From assembly GCA_039807745.1 (NCBI GenBank), contig JBDHRV010000046.1:1-23027 (forward strand): a stretch of DNA of 23,027 bases, in the 5' to 3' direction. Of this stretch, positions 1 to 7,780 are shown in pieces (position 1 is the stretch's first letter; each line of letters opens with the position of its first letter). The notes beneath the pieces are model-generated. The model saw only the letters and a list, made by a program, of their open reading frames with translations. It did not search any database and had not been told where the DNA came from. A program made the position numbers and the translations under genes. Source of the stretch: JAEUMW01 sp039807745 (lineage in GTDB: Bacteria; Pseudomonadota; Gammaproteobacteria; Burkholderiales; JAEUMW01).

Positions 1-797
1 AGCGGTGCGACGATCCAGAGCATCATCGCGCCGACCATGAGCCAGGGATTCGCGAGCGCTTCCGGAAAAACCGTCGCCAGACCGTAGAGCCGCTGCACGT
101 CTTCGAACCCGAAGACGTTGAGGATGCGAAAGATGTCGGCGGGGCTCAGCAGGAGCAGAAGCGGGAAGAACCCGAGGTTCCACCTGCCTTCGGTCGCGAC
201 CAGCAGGCCGAGCAACAGGAGGTCGTAGATCAGGACATAGAAGAACCACACGGCGATGGCGATGCCGCTTGCGCGCATCCGGTCCGCCGCCAGCACCGAG
301 ACCATGACGGCCAGGCTCAGGAACGCCCATCCGAGGAGTAGCGCCGTCGCGAGGAACGCCGCGTACTGATACAGCGCGGCGAGGCCGATCTTGCGCGACA
401 GCACGATGCCGGCCAGTCCGAACCCGGCCAGCGTCGAGAAGGCGAGCGCCATGGCGAGACCGAGATACTTACCGAGGAGCAGTTCGATGCGGGTGATGGG
501 CAGCGACAGCAGCAGTTCCAGCGACCCCTTGTCGCGCTCTCCGACGATGGCGTCGTAGCCGAGGATGAGCGCGATCAGCGGCACCAGATAGATGACCAGG
601 CTGACCAGGTTCGCGATCGTCGCGTCGATGCCGCGAAAGCCGACGGCACCCTGCTGCGCCGCCCCCAGGTAGGCGATCACCAGCGCGAAGACGGTGAACA
701 CCGCAGCCACCGCCAGCACCCAGCGGTTGCGGATGCGGTCCCAGAATTCCTTGCCGGCGATGACGCCGATCTGGCCGAACTCGAGGTTGGCGATCAT
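1..797 (-). CDS. nosY: NosY, ABC permease for N2O reductase copper-site maturation (partial, C-terminus off window)
   Basis: Integral membrane subunit of the NosDFY ABC complex, which is needed to build the CuZ sulfide-bridged copper centre of NosZ in the periplasm. Reading from ATG at 797 gives 265 codons with no stop before the window edge; family members are about 275 residues, so only a few C-terminal residues are missing. The N-terminus (MIANLEFGQIGVIAGKEFWD) is the cytosolic lead-in typical of ABC-2 type permeases, followed by about six hydrophobic segments, the first near residues 27-46. An acidic and basic stretch, GYDAIVGERDKGSLELLL, matches the conserved cytosolic loop that contacts the ATPase. 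The start overlaps the nosF stop as ATGA (794-797), so the two are translationally coupled. Recognised by sequence character and by position directly after nosF. Confidence 0.9.
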   Translation of the reverse strand, partial: MIANLEFGQIGVIAGKEFWDRIRNRWVLAVAAVFTVFALVIAYLGAAQQGAVGFRGIDATIANLVSLVIYLVPLIALILGYDAIVGERDKGSLELLLSLPITRIELLLGKYLGLAMALAFSTLAGFGLAGIVLSRKIGLAALYQYAAFLATALLLGWAFLSLAVMVSVLAADRMRASGIAIAVWFFYVLIYDLLLLGLLVATEGRWNLGFFPLLLLLSPADIFRILNVFGFEDVQRLYGLATVFPEALANPWLMVGAMMLWIVAP

Positions 798-1708
798 GTC
801 GCGCGGTCGGTGTAGCCGAGGAAGACCTCCTCCAGCGAAGGCTCCTCGATGTGAATGTCGACGATCTCTTGCCCGAGACCGGAAAGCGCGTTGAGCACGT
901 GCATCTTCTGCGTGCGCGCGCAGCGCAGGTGAGCGATCGAGCCCGCCACCCGGATGATCTCGGTGCCAGGCAGCACGCGGCGCAAGGCGCCTTCCGCGCC
1001 GTTGTGCAGCGTCACCTGGATCGCGAGCGGGAGGTTCAGCGCCTCGCGCAGCCCCTGCACCGTGCCGAGCGCCCGGATCCGGCCGGCGTCCATCAGCGCC
1101 AGGCGGTCGACGCGCTGCTGGATCTCCGCGAGGATGTGCGAGCTCAGGAGGGCGGTTGTCCCGCTCTCGCGCAGCGCGCGCACGATCTCATAGAACTCGC
1201 GGATGCCCTGCGGGTCGAGGCCGTTCGTGGGCTCGTCGAGGAACAGGATGCGCGGTGATCCGAGCAGCGCCTGGGCGAACGCGAGCCGCTGCTTCATCCC
1301 CTTGGAGTATTCCCCCACCGGGCGGCGCGCGGCGGCGGCGAGCCCGACGCGGTCCAGCAGCGCCGGGCACGATGCTTTGTCGGCGCCCTTCAGCCTGGCG
1401 AAGAACCGCATCGTTTCGAGCCCGGTGAGATGGTCGTAGAGCGCGACGCTCTCCGGCAGATAGCCGATCTGGCGGCGCACCCGGCGAAAGGCCTCGCCGC
1501 GCACCGGCTCGCCGCGGATGCGGATGTCGCCGGCGGTCGCGGGCAGCAATCCCAGCATCAGCTTGAGCAGGGTCGTCTTGCCCGCGCCGTTGTGCCCGAT
1601 GAGCCCCAGCAGCTCGCCTTCGCGCACCGTCAGATCGACGCCATCCACGGCGCGCGTCTGTCCAAAGTGCTTGGCGATGCCGCGCACCTCAATGACGCTG
1701 CAGACCAA
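794..1708 (-). CDS. nosF: NosF, ATP-binding subunit of the NosDFY transporter
   Basis: Cytosolic ABC ATPase (304 aa) that powers NosDFY during NosZ CuZ assembly. Seen directly: Walker A GHNGAGKTT at residues 38-46, signature YSKGMKQR at 134-141, Walker B ILFLDE at 154-159 followed by PTNGLDP, and a switch His in LLSSHI. The C-terminal third is the extra regulatory domain usual for NosF and related ABC-2 ATPases. The chosen start is TTG at 1708, because GGAG lies 8 bases upstream; this overlaps the end of nosD by 20 bases. A GTG at 1687, just after the nosD stop, would remove seven residues and cannot be excluded. The stop overlaps the nosY start by four bases. Identity as an ABC ATPase is certain; NosF follows from its place between nosD and nosY. 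Confidence 0.95.
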   Translation of the reverse strand: MVCSVIEVRGIAKHFGQTRAVDGVDLTVREGELLGLIGHNGAGKTTLLKLMLGLLPATAGDIRIRGEPVRGEAFRRVRRQIGYLPESVALYDHLTGLETMRFFARLKGADKASCPALLDRVGLAAAARRPVGEYSKGMKQRLAFAQALLGSPRILFLDEPTNGLDPQGIREFYEIVRALRESGTTALLSSHILAEIQQRVDRLALMDAGRIRALGTVQGLREALNLPLAIQVTLHNGAEGALRRVLPGTEIIRVAGSIAHLRCARTQKMHVLNALSGLGQEIVDIHIEEPSLEEVFLGYTDRAT

Positions 1709-2951
1709 TCCACGTGCTCCAGTCGGAGTTGAACGGCCGCATGCGCGGTTGCCTGTCGATCACGCTCGGGCTGCGCAGCAGCGGAAACTGCCGGGAGATC
1801 ATGCGCAAGGTCTGCACCGCCGGGCTGTGCAGCAGCAGCTTCACCAGCGGATGCTTCCAGGCGAGACGATCGATCACGTCGTTCGCCTCGTAGGGCACGT
1901 CGCCGATGCCGTTGGCGTCCGCGTCCCAGCCTGCGTAGTTGCTCCAGTAGTTACCCCGCTGCTTCCCCCATTCCTCGTCGCGCGAGGCCACGTAGCGGAT
2001 CTGGTTGTGGTTCTGGACGAAGTCGTTGCCTTCCACGTCGTTGTGAATCGACCCCGCCCACAGATGCACACCGACGCGGTTGCCGATGACCAGATTGTTC
2101 CGGAGGGTGTTGTACTCCGCGTCGTAGATGAAGAAACCACGGCTGTTGCCGGCCACCACGTTGTTCTCGACCAGCGAATCCTGAATCGTGCGCAGCATGA
2201 TGCCGTGGTCCGTGTTGCCCCAGGCGCGATTGTTCCGCACCACCTGGTTGCGCACCTCCATCAGAGCGAGGCCACCGCGATTCAGGTACGACTCGTTATC
2301 CTCCCACAGATTGTGGTAGGAGTTCATATAGTGCGTGCCGTAGCGCAGATGATGGATGCGGTTGCCACGAAACACCGCATGGTGCGAGACGTCGACGTAG
2401 ATGCCGTCGCGCGAAAAGCTGATGTTGTTGTCGACGATGCGTGCACCGGTCGTGTTGTAGAGCTGGATGCCGTTTCCGCGCTGCGCCGAGGCCAGATCGC
2501 GTTTCCCCGCGATGAGGTTGCCGCTCACCTGAACGTCCTTCACCTTGTGCAGCCAGATGCCGAAGAGGTTGTACGCGAGATCGTTGTCGCGGACGACGAG
2601 ACGATCGGAGCCGGGCTCGACGTAGACGCCGGCGTTCTGCGCACCGAGGTCCGCGCCGCTGTCGCGGATGATCAGTCCTGCGATGAGTACATCCGTCGCT
2701 TTCACCCGGATCACGTTGCCGGTGTTGCCACCGCTCAGGGTCGGCCGATTCACGCCGATGAGCGACAGCGGCTTGTCGATGACGAGACGCTCCTCGTAGT
2801 AGCCGCGCTCGACTTTCACCGTGTCGCCGGGCTGCGCGACCTCGATCGCCGCCGCAATGGACGCGCCGGGACGCACCAGATGCTCGGCCGCGCCGGCGGC
2901 CGTGGCCGCCAGATACAGCGCGGCCAGGCTCAAGGCGCGGTGCGCGCTCAT
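1689..2951 (-). CDS. nosD: NosD, periplasmic beta-helix copper/sulfur-handling protein
   Basis: Periplasmic component of NosDFY, needed for CuZ maturation (420 aa). A signal peptide is visible (MSAHRALSLAALYLAATAAG, cleavage likely near AGA-A at 20-23). The rest has tandem right-handed beta-helix repeats of the CASH/PbH1 type: repeated patterns such as VVRDNDLAYN, VSGNLIAGK, VFRGNRIHHL and VVRNNRAWGN, with Asn ladders. The start ATG at 2951 overlaps the stop of the upstream small membrane gene as ATGA (2948-2951), which strongly supports it. The open frame continues upstream to 3344, but that part lacks a signal peptide and overlaps the small gene out of frame, so it is not coding. Overlaps nosF by 20 bases downstream. 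Family length is usually 400-450 residues, so this one is intact. Confidence 0.95.
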   Translation of the reverse strand: MSAHRALSLAALYLAATAAGAAEHLVRPGASIAAAIEVAQPGDTVKVERGYYEERLVIDKPLSLIGVNRPTLSGGNTGNVIRVKATDVLIAGLIIRDSGADLGAQNAGVYVEPGSDRLVVRDNDLAYNLFGIWLHKVKDVQVSGNLIAGKRDLASAQRGNGIQLYNTTGARIVDNNISFSRDGIYVDVSHHAVFRGNRIHHLRYGTHYMNSYHNLWEDNESYLNRGGLALMEVRNQVVRNNRAWGNTDHGIMLRTIQDSLVENNVVAGNSRGFFIYDAEYNTLRNNLVIGNRVGVHLWAGSIHNDVEGNDFVQNHNQIRYVASRDEEWGKQRGNYWSNYAGWDADANGIGDVPYEANDVIDRLAWKHPLVKLLLHSPAVQTLRMISRQFPLLRSPSVIDRQPRMRPFNSDWSTWIGLQRH

Positions 2952-3409
2952 TGGTACAACCAGCGCAGCGACGGCATGCTCTGCAGCAGATCGAGTACGC
3001 CGAGCAGGCGCATCGCGATGTAGAGCAGGCTGCCGAGCAGCACGTTCTTGAAGGACACGTAGCAGATCATGTCCATCAAGTTCGCGGTCCGGTAGCTGCG
3101 GCCCCACCACGGGCCGTCCTTGACATAGGGCTTGGATTGCATGCGCACCATGACCTCGAACACGCTCCAGCCGACCCACCAGGCGATCACCACGGGTGCC
3201 CCGATGCGACCCGCGGCGCCGAGCAGCCAGACGATCGCGATCACCACGGCGGCGGCGACGCTCAAAGCCAGCAGGAAGCGCTGGCGACGAAAACCGCGCC
3301 GGCTCCACGGCCACAGGTGATCCCAGATGTCGCTCGCCACCCACGCCAGCAGATTCTCGCGCTGGGCGTAGTGGGGGAAAACCGGGGTCGTCTCGTCGGC
3401 GTCGCTCAT
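2948..3409 (-). CDS. Unrecognised three-TM membrane protein inside the nos operon
   Basis: A 153-residue protein that I do not recognise as any of NosR, NosL, NosX or NosC. The N-terminus is hydrophilic and cytosolic in character (residues 1-43, ending in the basic run RRGFRRQR). Three likely membrane helices follow, at about 44-65, 70-90 and 116-140. The loop between helices 2 and 3 carries PYVKDGPWWGRSYRTANLMD, rich in aromatic and charged residues and the most likely functional part. It has one Cys (in MICYVSF), no CxxC, and no heme or Fe-S motif. The gene starts 19 bases after nosR, has a weak purine-rich site (AAGAGA), and its stop overlaps the nosD ATG by four bases, so it is co-expressed with NosZ maturation genes. 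By context it could assist NosR or NosDFY in the membrane. Coding status is well supported; function is open. Confidence 0.8.
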   Translation of the reverse strand: MSDADETTPVFPHYAQRENLLAWVASDIWDHLWPWSRRGFRRQRFLLALSVAAAVVIAIVWLLGAAGRIGAPVVIAWWVGWSVFEVMVRMQSKPYVKDGPWWGRSYRTANLMDMICYVSFKNVLLGSLLYIAMRLLGVLDLLQSMPSLRWLYQ

Positions 3410-3428
3410 GGAAGTTCTCTTGGCGTGA

Positions 3429-5597
3429 TCACCGGGACTGCGCGCCGAGACTCGCCACCGGTTTGATCGGGATGTAGTAACCGTCCGCCCCGATCGGCGT
3501 CAGCGGCAGCCCGCCTTTCGTGCGGCGCTTGCGCTCCTGTACCAGCGGCGGGCAGGCATGCGGGTCATAGTAGAGAATCTGACAGTCCAGGCACAGCAGG
3601 CATTCGCGCTGGTCGATCGCGCCTTGGTCGTCGATCGCCTGGGGGCCGCAACCGGCCTGACAGGCATGGCAGGTCGTGCACTCCGCCTTGCGCTTCAAGC
3701 CGAACCAGCGGAACGTGGTGGGCATCGCGAGCCCGGCGCCAAGCGCGCACAGATACTTGCAGAACGGCCGCTCGGTGAAGAGCGACACGCTGAACAACGC
3801 GATCCAGTACAGCATGAACGGCCACGACCGGTTCCATACGCCAACCAGGAACGTGGTCTTGAACGGCTCCACCTCGGCCAGCTTCTCTGCCGCGCCCATC
3901 GAGTAGAACGATACGGCGACCAACCCGGCGAGAATCCAGTATTTGATCCATTTGAGCCGGTTGTGCAGCTTCAGCGGGGGTTGGAACTGGAAGCGCTTGA
4001 GCGGAGTCGCGCGCGCCAGCTTGTAGGCGATCTCGGACAGCGAGCCGAACGGGCACAGCCAGCCGCAGAAGAGCCCCCGCCCCCAGACGAACGTGGTGAG
4101 GATGAGGAACCACCAGAAGATGAAGACGATCGGGTCGGACAGGAACAGCTCCCACTTCCACTGGAACACCAGCGAGTGAAACCAGGTCAGCACGTGGGTG
4201 ATGCTTGGCTGCGCCATGGAATAGAATCCGACGAAAAAGATGCTGGCGCTCCACAGCACGTACTTGGGGTACGACACCCAGCGCTTGTCCTTGCGCGTGG
4301 AACGGCGCACGAGCTGGTCGCGCAACGCATAGACCGTCGCCGTCGCCGCGAGCAGCAGGATGAACACCGCGATCTCGATCTTCTTGGCTTTCCAGATCGC
4401 GAACCAGGCCGCTTCCGGTTTTTCCACCACCGGCCGGCCGTCTTCCAGGTAGCGTGCTGGCAGCCAGTATTCGCGGTCGAAGCTGACGAAGCTCTTCGCG
4501 CCGCTTTGCCGGTCGACCTTGTTGGCGAGAAAGGCGAGGCGCCACGGGTAGGCGGCGCTGAATTCGGCGCCGTGTAGGATGAAGATGCCCGATTCACGGA
4601 ACCGCGGCGCGCCCGCCGCCTCGATGCGATAAAGGTTGCGGTAGTCGGTATCTCGGAAGGTGAAGCTCGCCACGTCTTGCTCCACCTGGATGCGATCGTA
4701 GATGCCGCCGCGCACGAAGCCGGAGCCCTTGAACGAGGCCAGGCCGTTGGCGACGATGAAGATGGCATGATCGCCCGGCTTCAGGTCGGCCATCAGCCGC
4801 CGGTAGTCGCGCTCGCCCAGCAGGTTGATGCCGACGTTGGGCGCGTTGAGATAGCCGAAGTAGAGATCGATGTACGGCTCGCCGGTCTCCGGCAGGTCGA
4901 GCTCGCGCGGGCGCACCACGAGGTGCCCGACGCTGCCCTCGGCGAGCAGCGCGTTCCAGTCGAGCTTGTCGGCCACGGCGGTGAACTGCGCTTGCGGCTT
5001 GGGGCGCGCCTTGATGATGCCGACTTGGCGGGCGATCTCGTAGGCGCTGCGCATCACCGCCTGGTTCTCGGCGATCACGGTCACGGTGGCACCGCTGATC
5101 GCGTCCACCCCGATGTAACCCTCCTCGGCGCGGCCCTTGCCGATCTCGACCTTGTCGCCGGCGCGGCGGCCAACATACTGCTGGACGAATCGCGTCAGCT
5201 CCGTTTCCGGGATGCCGACCAGCAGGATCGGCTCGCTGTGCTTGAGGATGCGGATGCCGGCGATGGTGCCGCGCGTATCCATGCCGATCAGGGTAACGAC
5301 CGGCTTGCCGGAGTAGGCCGGGATGTCCACGACGTCGGTGGACAGGAACACGTAGCCGACGAGCTGACGCTCGCCGTCGACCGTCTTGTACGCCTCGACA
5401 TAGGGTGGTCGCCCCTTGCGCGGTGAGAAGCTGTCCGCGCCTGGCATCACCTCCCGACATGGCGCATACGCGCACAGATCGGGATCGGTCTCGAGTTGCT
5501 GCGGCAACTCGGTGTCGTAGATCGTCGCCTGCGCCGAGCCGGCGCAGGCGAGCAGCAGCAGACACACGCTGCGCAGCAGAAAAGCGAGGGCGGGCAT
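3429..5597 (-). CDS. nosR: NosR, membrane flavo-iron-sulfur protein for N2O reduction
   Basis: Membrane protein of 722 aa that sustains NosZ activity, probably by passing quinol electrons to it, and is needed for nosZ expression in pseudomonads. A signal peptide (residues 1-24) precedes a periplasmic FMN-binding domain; the covalent flavin motif DAISGAT has its Thr at 171. Transmembrane helices begin near 408 and continue to about 630, with the polyferredoxin-like CGWLCPFG and CKYLCALG motifs between helices. The cytosolic tail has two [4Fe-4S] ferredoxin motifs: C640/643/646/650 and C666/669/672/682. Length is normal for the family. The gene starts 41 bases after nosZ, so nosZ comes first here, the reverse of the nosRZDFYL order of Pseudomonas stutzeri. 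The Shine-Dalgarno is weak (AGGCG). Confidence 0.97.
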   Translation of the reverse strand: MPALAFLLRSVCLLLLACAGSAQATIYDTELPQQLETDPDLCAYAPCREVMPGADSFSPRKGRPPYVEAYKTVDGERQLVGYVFLSTDVVDIPAYSGKPVVTLIGMDTRGTIAGIRILKHSEPILLVGIPETELTRFVQQYVGRRAGDKVEIGKGRAEEGYIGVDAISGATVTVIAENQAVMRSAYEIARQVGIIKARPKPQAQFTAVADKLDWNALLAEGSVGHLVVRPRELDLPETGEPYIDLYFGYLNAPNVGINLLGERDYRRLMADLKPGDHAIFIVANGLASFKGSGFVRGGIYDRIQVEQDVASFTFRDTDYRNLYRIEAAGAPRFRESGIFILHGAEFSAAYPWRLAFLANKVDRQSGAKSFVSFDREYWLPARYLEDGRPVVEKPEAAWFAIWKAKKIEIAVFILLLAATATVYALRDQLVRRSTRKDKRWVSYPKYVLWSASIFFVGFYSMAQPSITHVLTWFHSLVFQWKWELFLSDPIVFIFWWFLILTTFVWGRGLFCGWLCPFGSLSEIAYKLARATPLKRFQFQPPLKLHNRLKWIKYWILAGLVAVSFYSMGAAEKLAEVEPFKTTFLVGVWNRSWPFMLYWIALFSVSLFTERPFCKYLCALGAGLAMPTTFRWFGLKRKAECTTCHACQAGCGPQAIDDQGAIDQRECLLCLDCQILYYDPHACPPLVQERKRRTKGGLPLTPIGADGYYIPIKPVASLGAQSR

Positions 5598-5638
5598 GGT
5601 TCGCCTGGGTCGGCGGCCCTGCGCGTAGACCGCCGCGC

Positions 5639-7597
5639 TCAGGTTTCGACGAACATCCGGCCACGCATCTCCAGGTGCAGGGCGTGGCAGAAGTGGGTGC
5701 AGTAGAACCAGAACACGCCCGGCTTGTCGGCCGTGAAGGTGACCGACTTGGTCTCCTGCGGCCCCACCGCGAAGTTGATGTCGTAGTTCGCCAGGCCGAA
5801 GCCGTGGTGCAGATCCTCCACCTTGTCGTGATTGGTGAGAATGACCGTGACCTCGTCGCCCTTCTTGACGGTGAACTCAGTCGGCGTATACGTCGGCGCG
5901 ATCGAGACGATGCGCACCGTGACCTTGTTGCCCTTGCGCTCGACGCCTGCCTGCGCGGTGTCCTTCACCGCGATCGGCGAGTCGTCCATGTTGTAGATCT
6001 GCTTGGTCTTCAGGATATCGCGGCGGATGATGATCGCATCGTGCGGCTCCGGGTGCGCGGTGCCGTCGTGGATCAGCGCCATCTTCTCGCCGGTGATGTC
6101 GATCAGCTGCTCGGTCTCGACGTGCATCGGCCCGACCGGCAGGAAGCGATCCTTGGAGAACTTGTTGCCGGCGTTGAAGAACTTGCCGTCGGCCTCCCTG
6201 GTCTCGCCCATCGAGGCGTAGCTGTGTCCGGGCTGGTAGTGGACATCGATGCGATCGACCACCGGCTGCGCGCTCTTGTCACCCTTGTACTGGGCGATCG
6301 CCTTCTCCACGTTCCACTTGACCACCTGGCTGTCGAGGAAGAGGGAGGTATAGGCATTGCCCTTGTTGTCGAAGCCGGTGTGCAGCGGTCCCAGGCCGAT
6401 CTCCGGCTCGGCGACCACCGCATCGCGCGGCTCCTTCACCTCGCCGTTGAACCATTTCAGCACGAGCTCGTGAGAGATCACGGTCGCGGTCGGCGACAAC
6501 TTGCCGGAGCACACGTAGTACTTGCCGTCCGGCGTGGTGTTCACGCCGTGCGGATTCTTGGGTACCGGCACGTAACAGGTGACGGCGGTCTTCGGATCAC
6601 TGTTCGCGGCCTGGGTCCCGTCCACCACCGGCAGCTTGGAACCGCCGAGGGTGAAGGTCTTGCCCGCCTTGACCGCAGCCTCGACGCGCTCGACGTCGAA
6701 GAACACGCAGGCGTCGCGCTCGGCCGACATCATGTCGGCGAACACGGCGCCGTTCTCGGTGTTGTATTGATTCAGACACACCAGCTTGCCGTCGTAGGAG
6801 GTCGCACACAGATCCATATTGCCGTCGATCTTCACCTGCCAGCGCGGCTCCATGGTCTCGGCATCGACGCAGGTGAGCAGGCAGGCGTATTTCGTGTGGT
6901 CCCTGATCTCCGGCCCCTTGGACGTGAACGGAACGTGGAACTCCGCCCCGCAGAACACCCGCGTGGTGTGATTGATCTTCGGATCGACCGGATCGCGCCG
7001 GTCCGGGAAGATGCCGTGGAAGCCCTGCACGTTCGGGACCTCGACGATCTTGTCGCACTCCATGTAGTCGCCACGGATGCGCGCCATGCGGTTGTTGAGC
7101 TTGTCGTTGGTCCAGAAGTATTTGCCGTCGTAAGTGCCGTCGGTATAGGAACCATGCACGTGGTGGGTGTCGCCAGTGCAGTACTTCAGGCTGCCGTCGG
7201 GCTTCGTGCCGAGGATCTTCTTGGATTCGTTGGTGATGCCCCAGCCAGCCATCGGATCCATGTTGAACACCGGGATGCGCTTGAGGGTACGCCCGGAAGG
7301 CACGCCGTAGATGCGCAGCTCACCCGAGTGGCCACCGCTGGAGACCAGGTAGTACTCGTCCAGCTGACCCGGAGCGACTTCAGACGACACATGGGCCGCG
7401 GGCGTGACCGGTTTTGCCGGAGCGGTTTCCGACGCGGCCTTGGGCGCGGCTTTCTCCGACGAGTCGCCACAAGAGGCGAGCCCCACCGACAAACCCGCCC
7501 CCGCAAAACCGACTGCTGCCGCGGTGCCCAGAAACTTGCGTCGTCCCGCATCCTCCGGAACGACTTTATCCTCGATCGGTTGTCTATCGTCCGCCAT
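5639..7597 (-). CDS. nosZ: NosZ, nitrous-oxide reductase, Tat-exported with a lipobox-like signal end
   Basis: Copper enzyme that reduces N2O to N2 in the periplasm (652 aa). ATG at 7597 is chosen because AGGAGG sits 5 bases upstream; an in-frame TTG at 7615 lies upstream of that site. Twin-arginine motif RRKFLG is at residues 19-24, pointing to folded export as in clade I enzymes. The hydrophobic stretch ends in LASC (40-43), a lipobox-like sequence, followed by an Ala/Pro/Lys/Ser linker. The seven-bladed propeller carries the CuZ His residues, including the pair H145/H146 in GDTHHVHG and those in NPHG, LGPLH and PEPHD. The C-terminal cupredoxin domain has CuA ligands H598, C633, C637, H641 and M644. 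Position 635, between the two Cys, is His rather than the Trp of P. stutzeri (W620). First gene of the nos operon, with its own FNR-type promoter. Confidence 0.98.
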   Translation of the reverse strand: MADDRQPIEDKVVPEDAGRRKFLGTAAAVGFAGAGLSVGLASCGDSSEKAAPKAASETAPAKPVTPAAHVSSEVAPGQLDEYYLVSSGGHSGELRIYGVPSGRTLKRIPVFNMDPMAGWGITNESKKILGTKPDGSLKYCTGDTHHVHGSYTDGTYDGKYFWTNDKLNNRMARIRGDYMECDKIVEVPNVQGFHGIFPDRRDPVDPKINHTTRVFCGAEFHVPFTSKGPEIRDHTKYACLLTCVDAETMEPRWQVKIDGNMDLCATSYDGKLVCLNQYNTENGAVFADMMSAERDACVFFDVERVEAAVKAGKTFTLGGSKLPVVDGTQAANSDPKTAVTCYVPVPKNPHGVNTTPDGKYYVCSGKLSPTATVISHELVLKWFNGEVKEPRDAVVAEPEIGLGPLHTGFDNKGNAYTSLFLDSQVVKWNVEKAIAQYKGDKSAQPVVDRIDVHYQPGHSYASMGETREADGKFFNAGNKFSKDRFLPVGPMHVETEQLIDITGEKMALIHDGTAHPEPHDAIIIRRDILKTKQIYNMDDSPIAVKDTAQAGVERKGNKVTVRIVSIAPTYTPTEFTVKKGDEVTVILTNHDKVEDLHHGFGLANYDINFAVGPQETKSVTFTADKPGVFWFYCTHFCHALHLEMRGRMFVET

Positions 7598-7602
7598 TCT
7601 CG

Positions 7603-7608
7603 CCTCCT
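7603..7608 (-). promoter_or_regulatory. Ribosome binding site that fixes the nosZ start
   Basis: On the minus strand AGGAGG lies 5 bases before ATG at 7597. It is downstream of the alternative in-frame TTG at 7615, so the ATG is the real start and the twin-arginine motif falls at residues 19-24. Confidence 0.85.
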
Positions 7609-7701
7609 GCTCCAAGGTTTCTATTTGTCAGGACTGCTCGCCTCGCGGCGATTCGGGTCGTGCGCCGCGCGGTAAAACGGTTCTCCAATCGACCACTGGC
7701 T

Positions 7702-7728
7702 CCAGCATGCGCTGGGGATACAGATCCC
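7702..7728 (-). other. Tandem small hairpins near the 5' end of the predicted nosZ mRNA
   Basis: Two adjacent inverted repeats: GGGAT-CTGT-ATCCC (7728 to 7715) and CCAGC-GCAT-GCTGG (7715 to 7702) on the minus strand. They begin only about 4 bases after the predicted transcription start (about 7732) and are followed by about 105 bases of unstructured-looking leader before nosZ. They could protect the mRNA 5' end or be chance; each stem is only five base pairs. Confidence 0.35.
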
Positions 7729-7738
7729 GGGACACCCC

Positions 7739-7780
7739 CTTATACTTCTTGTCGCAGCGCCCTGCCTTGATGTGTGTCAA
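7739..7780 (-). promoter_or_regulatory. FNR/DNR-type class II promoter of the nos operon
   Basis: The 14-base box at 7767-7780 reads TTGAC-ACAC-ATCAA on the minus strand, one base off the FNR/DNR consensus TTGAT-N4-ATCAA. With the box centre at -41.5 the start would be about 7732; a good -10 (TATAAG at 7744-7739) sits exactly where that requires. This gives nosZ a leader of about 135 bases. The geometry of box plus -10 makes this more convincing than the box alone. It lies just downstream of nirN, so nos can be transcribed separately from nir. Confidence 0.8.

Noticed and set aside
1518..3023. Long plus-strand open frame (501 codons) opposite nosF/nosD
   Set aside because: Antisense shadow of a certain gene; the translation is Arg/His/Val-rich with no domain. 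High GC content makes stop-free antisense frames common.
2952..3344. N-terminal extension of nosD
   Set aside because: The extension overlaps the small membrane gene out of frame, is Arg-rich, and would hide the signal peptide that begins at ATG 2951.
5405..7675. Plus-strand open frame of 756 codons opposite nosZ
   Set aside because: Mirror of the nosZ codons; no motif, signal peptide or plausible start context, while nosZ is unambiguous.
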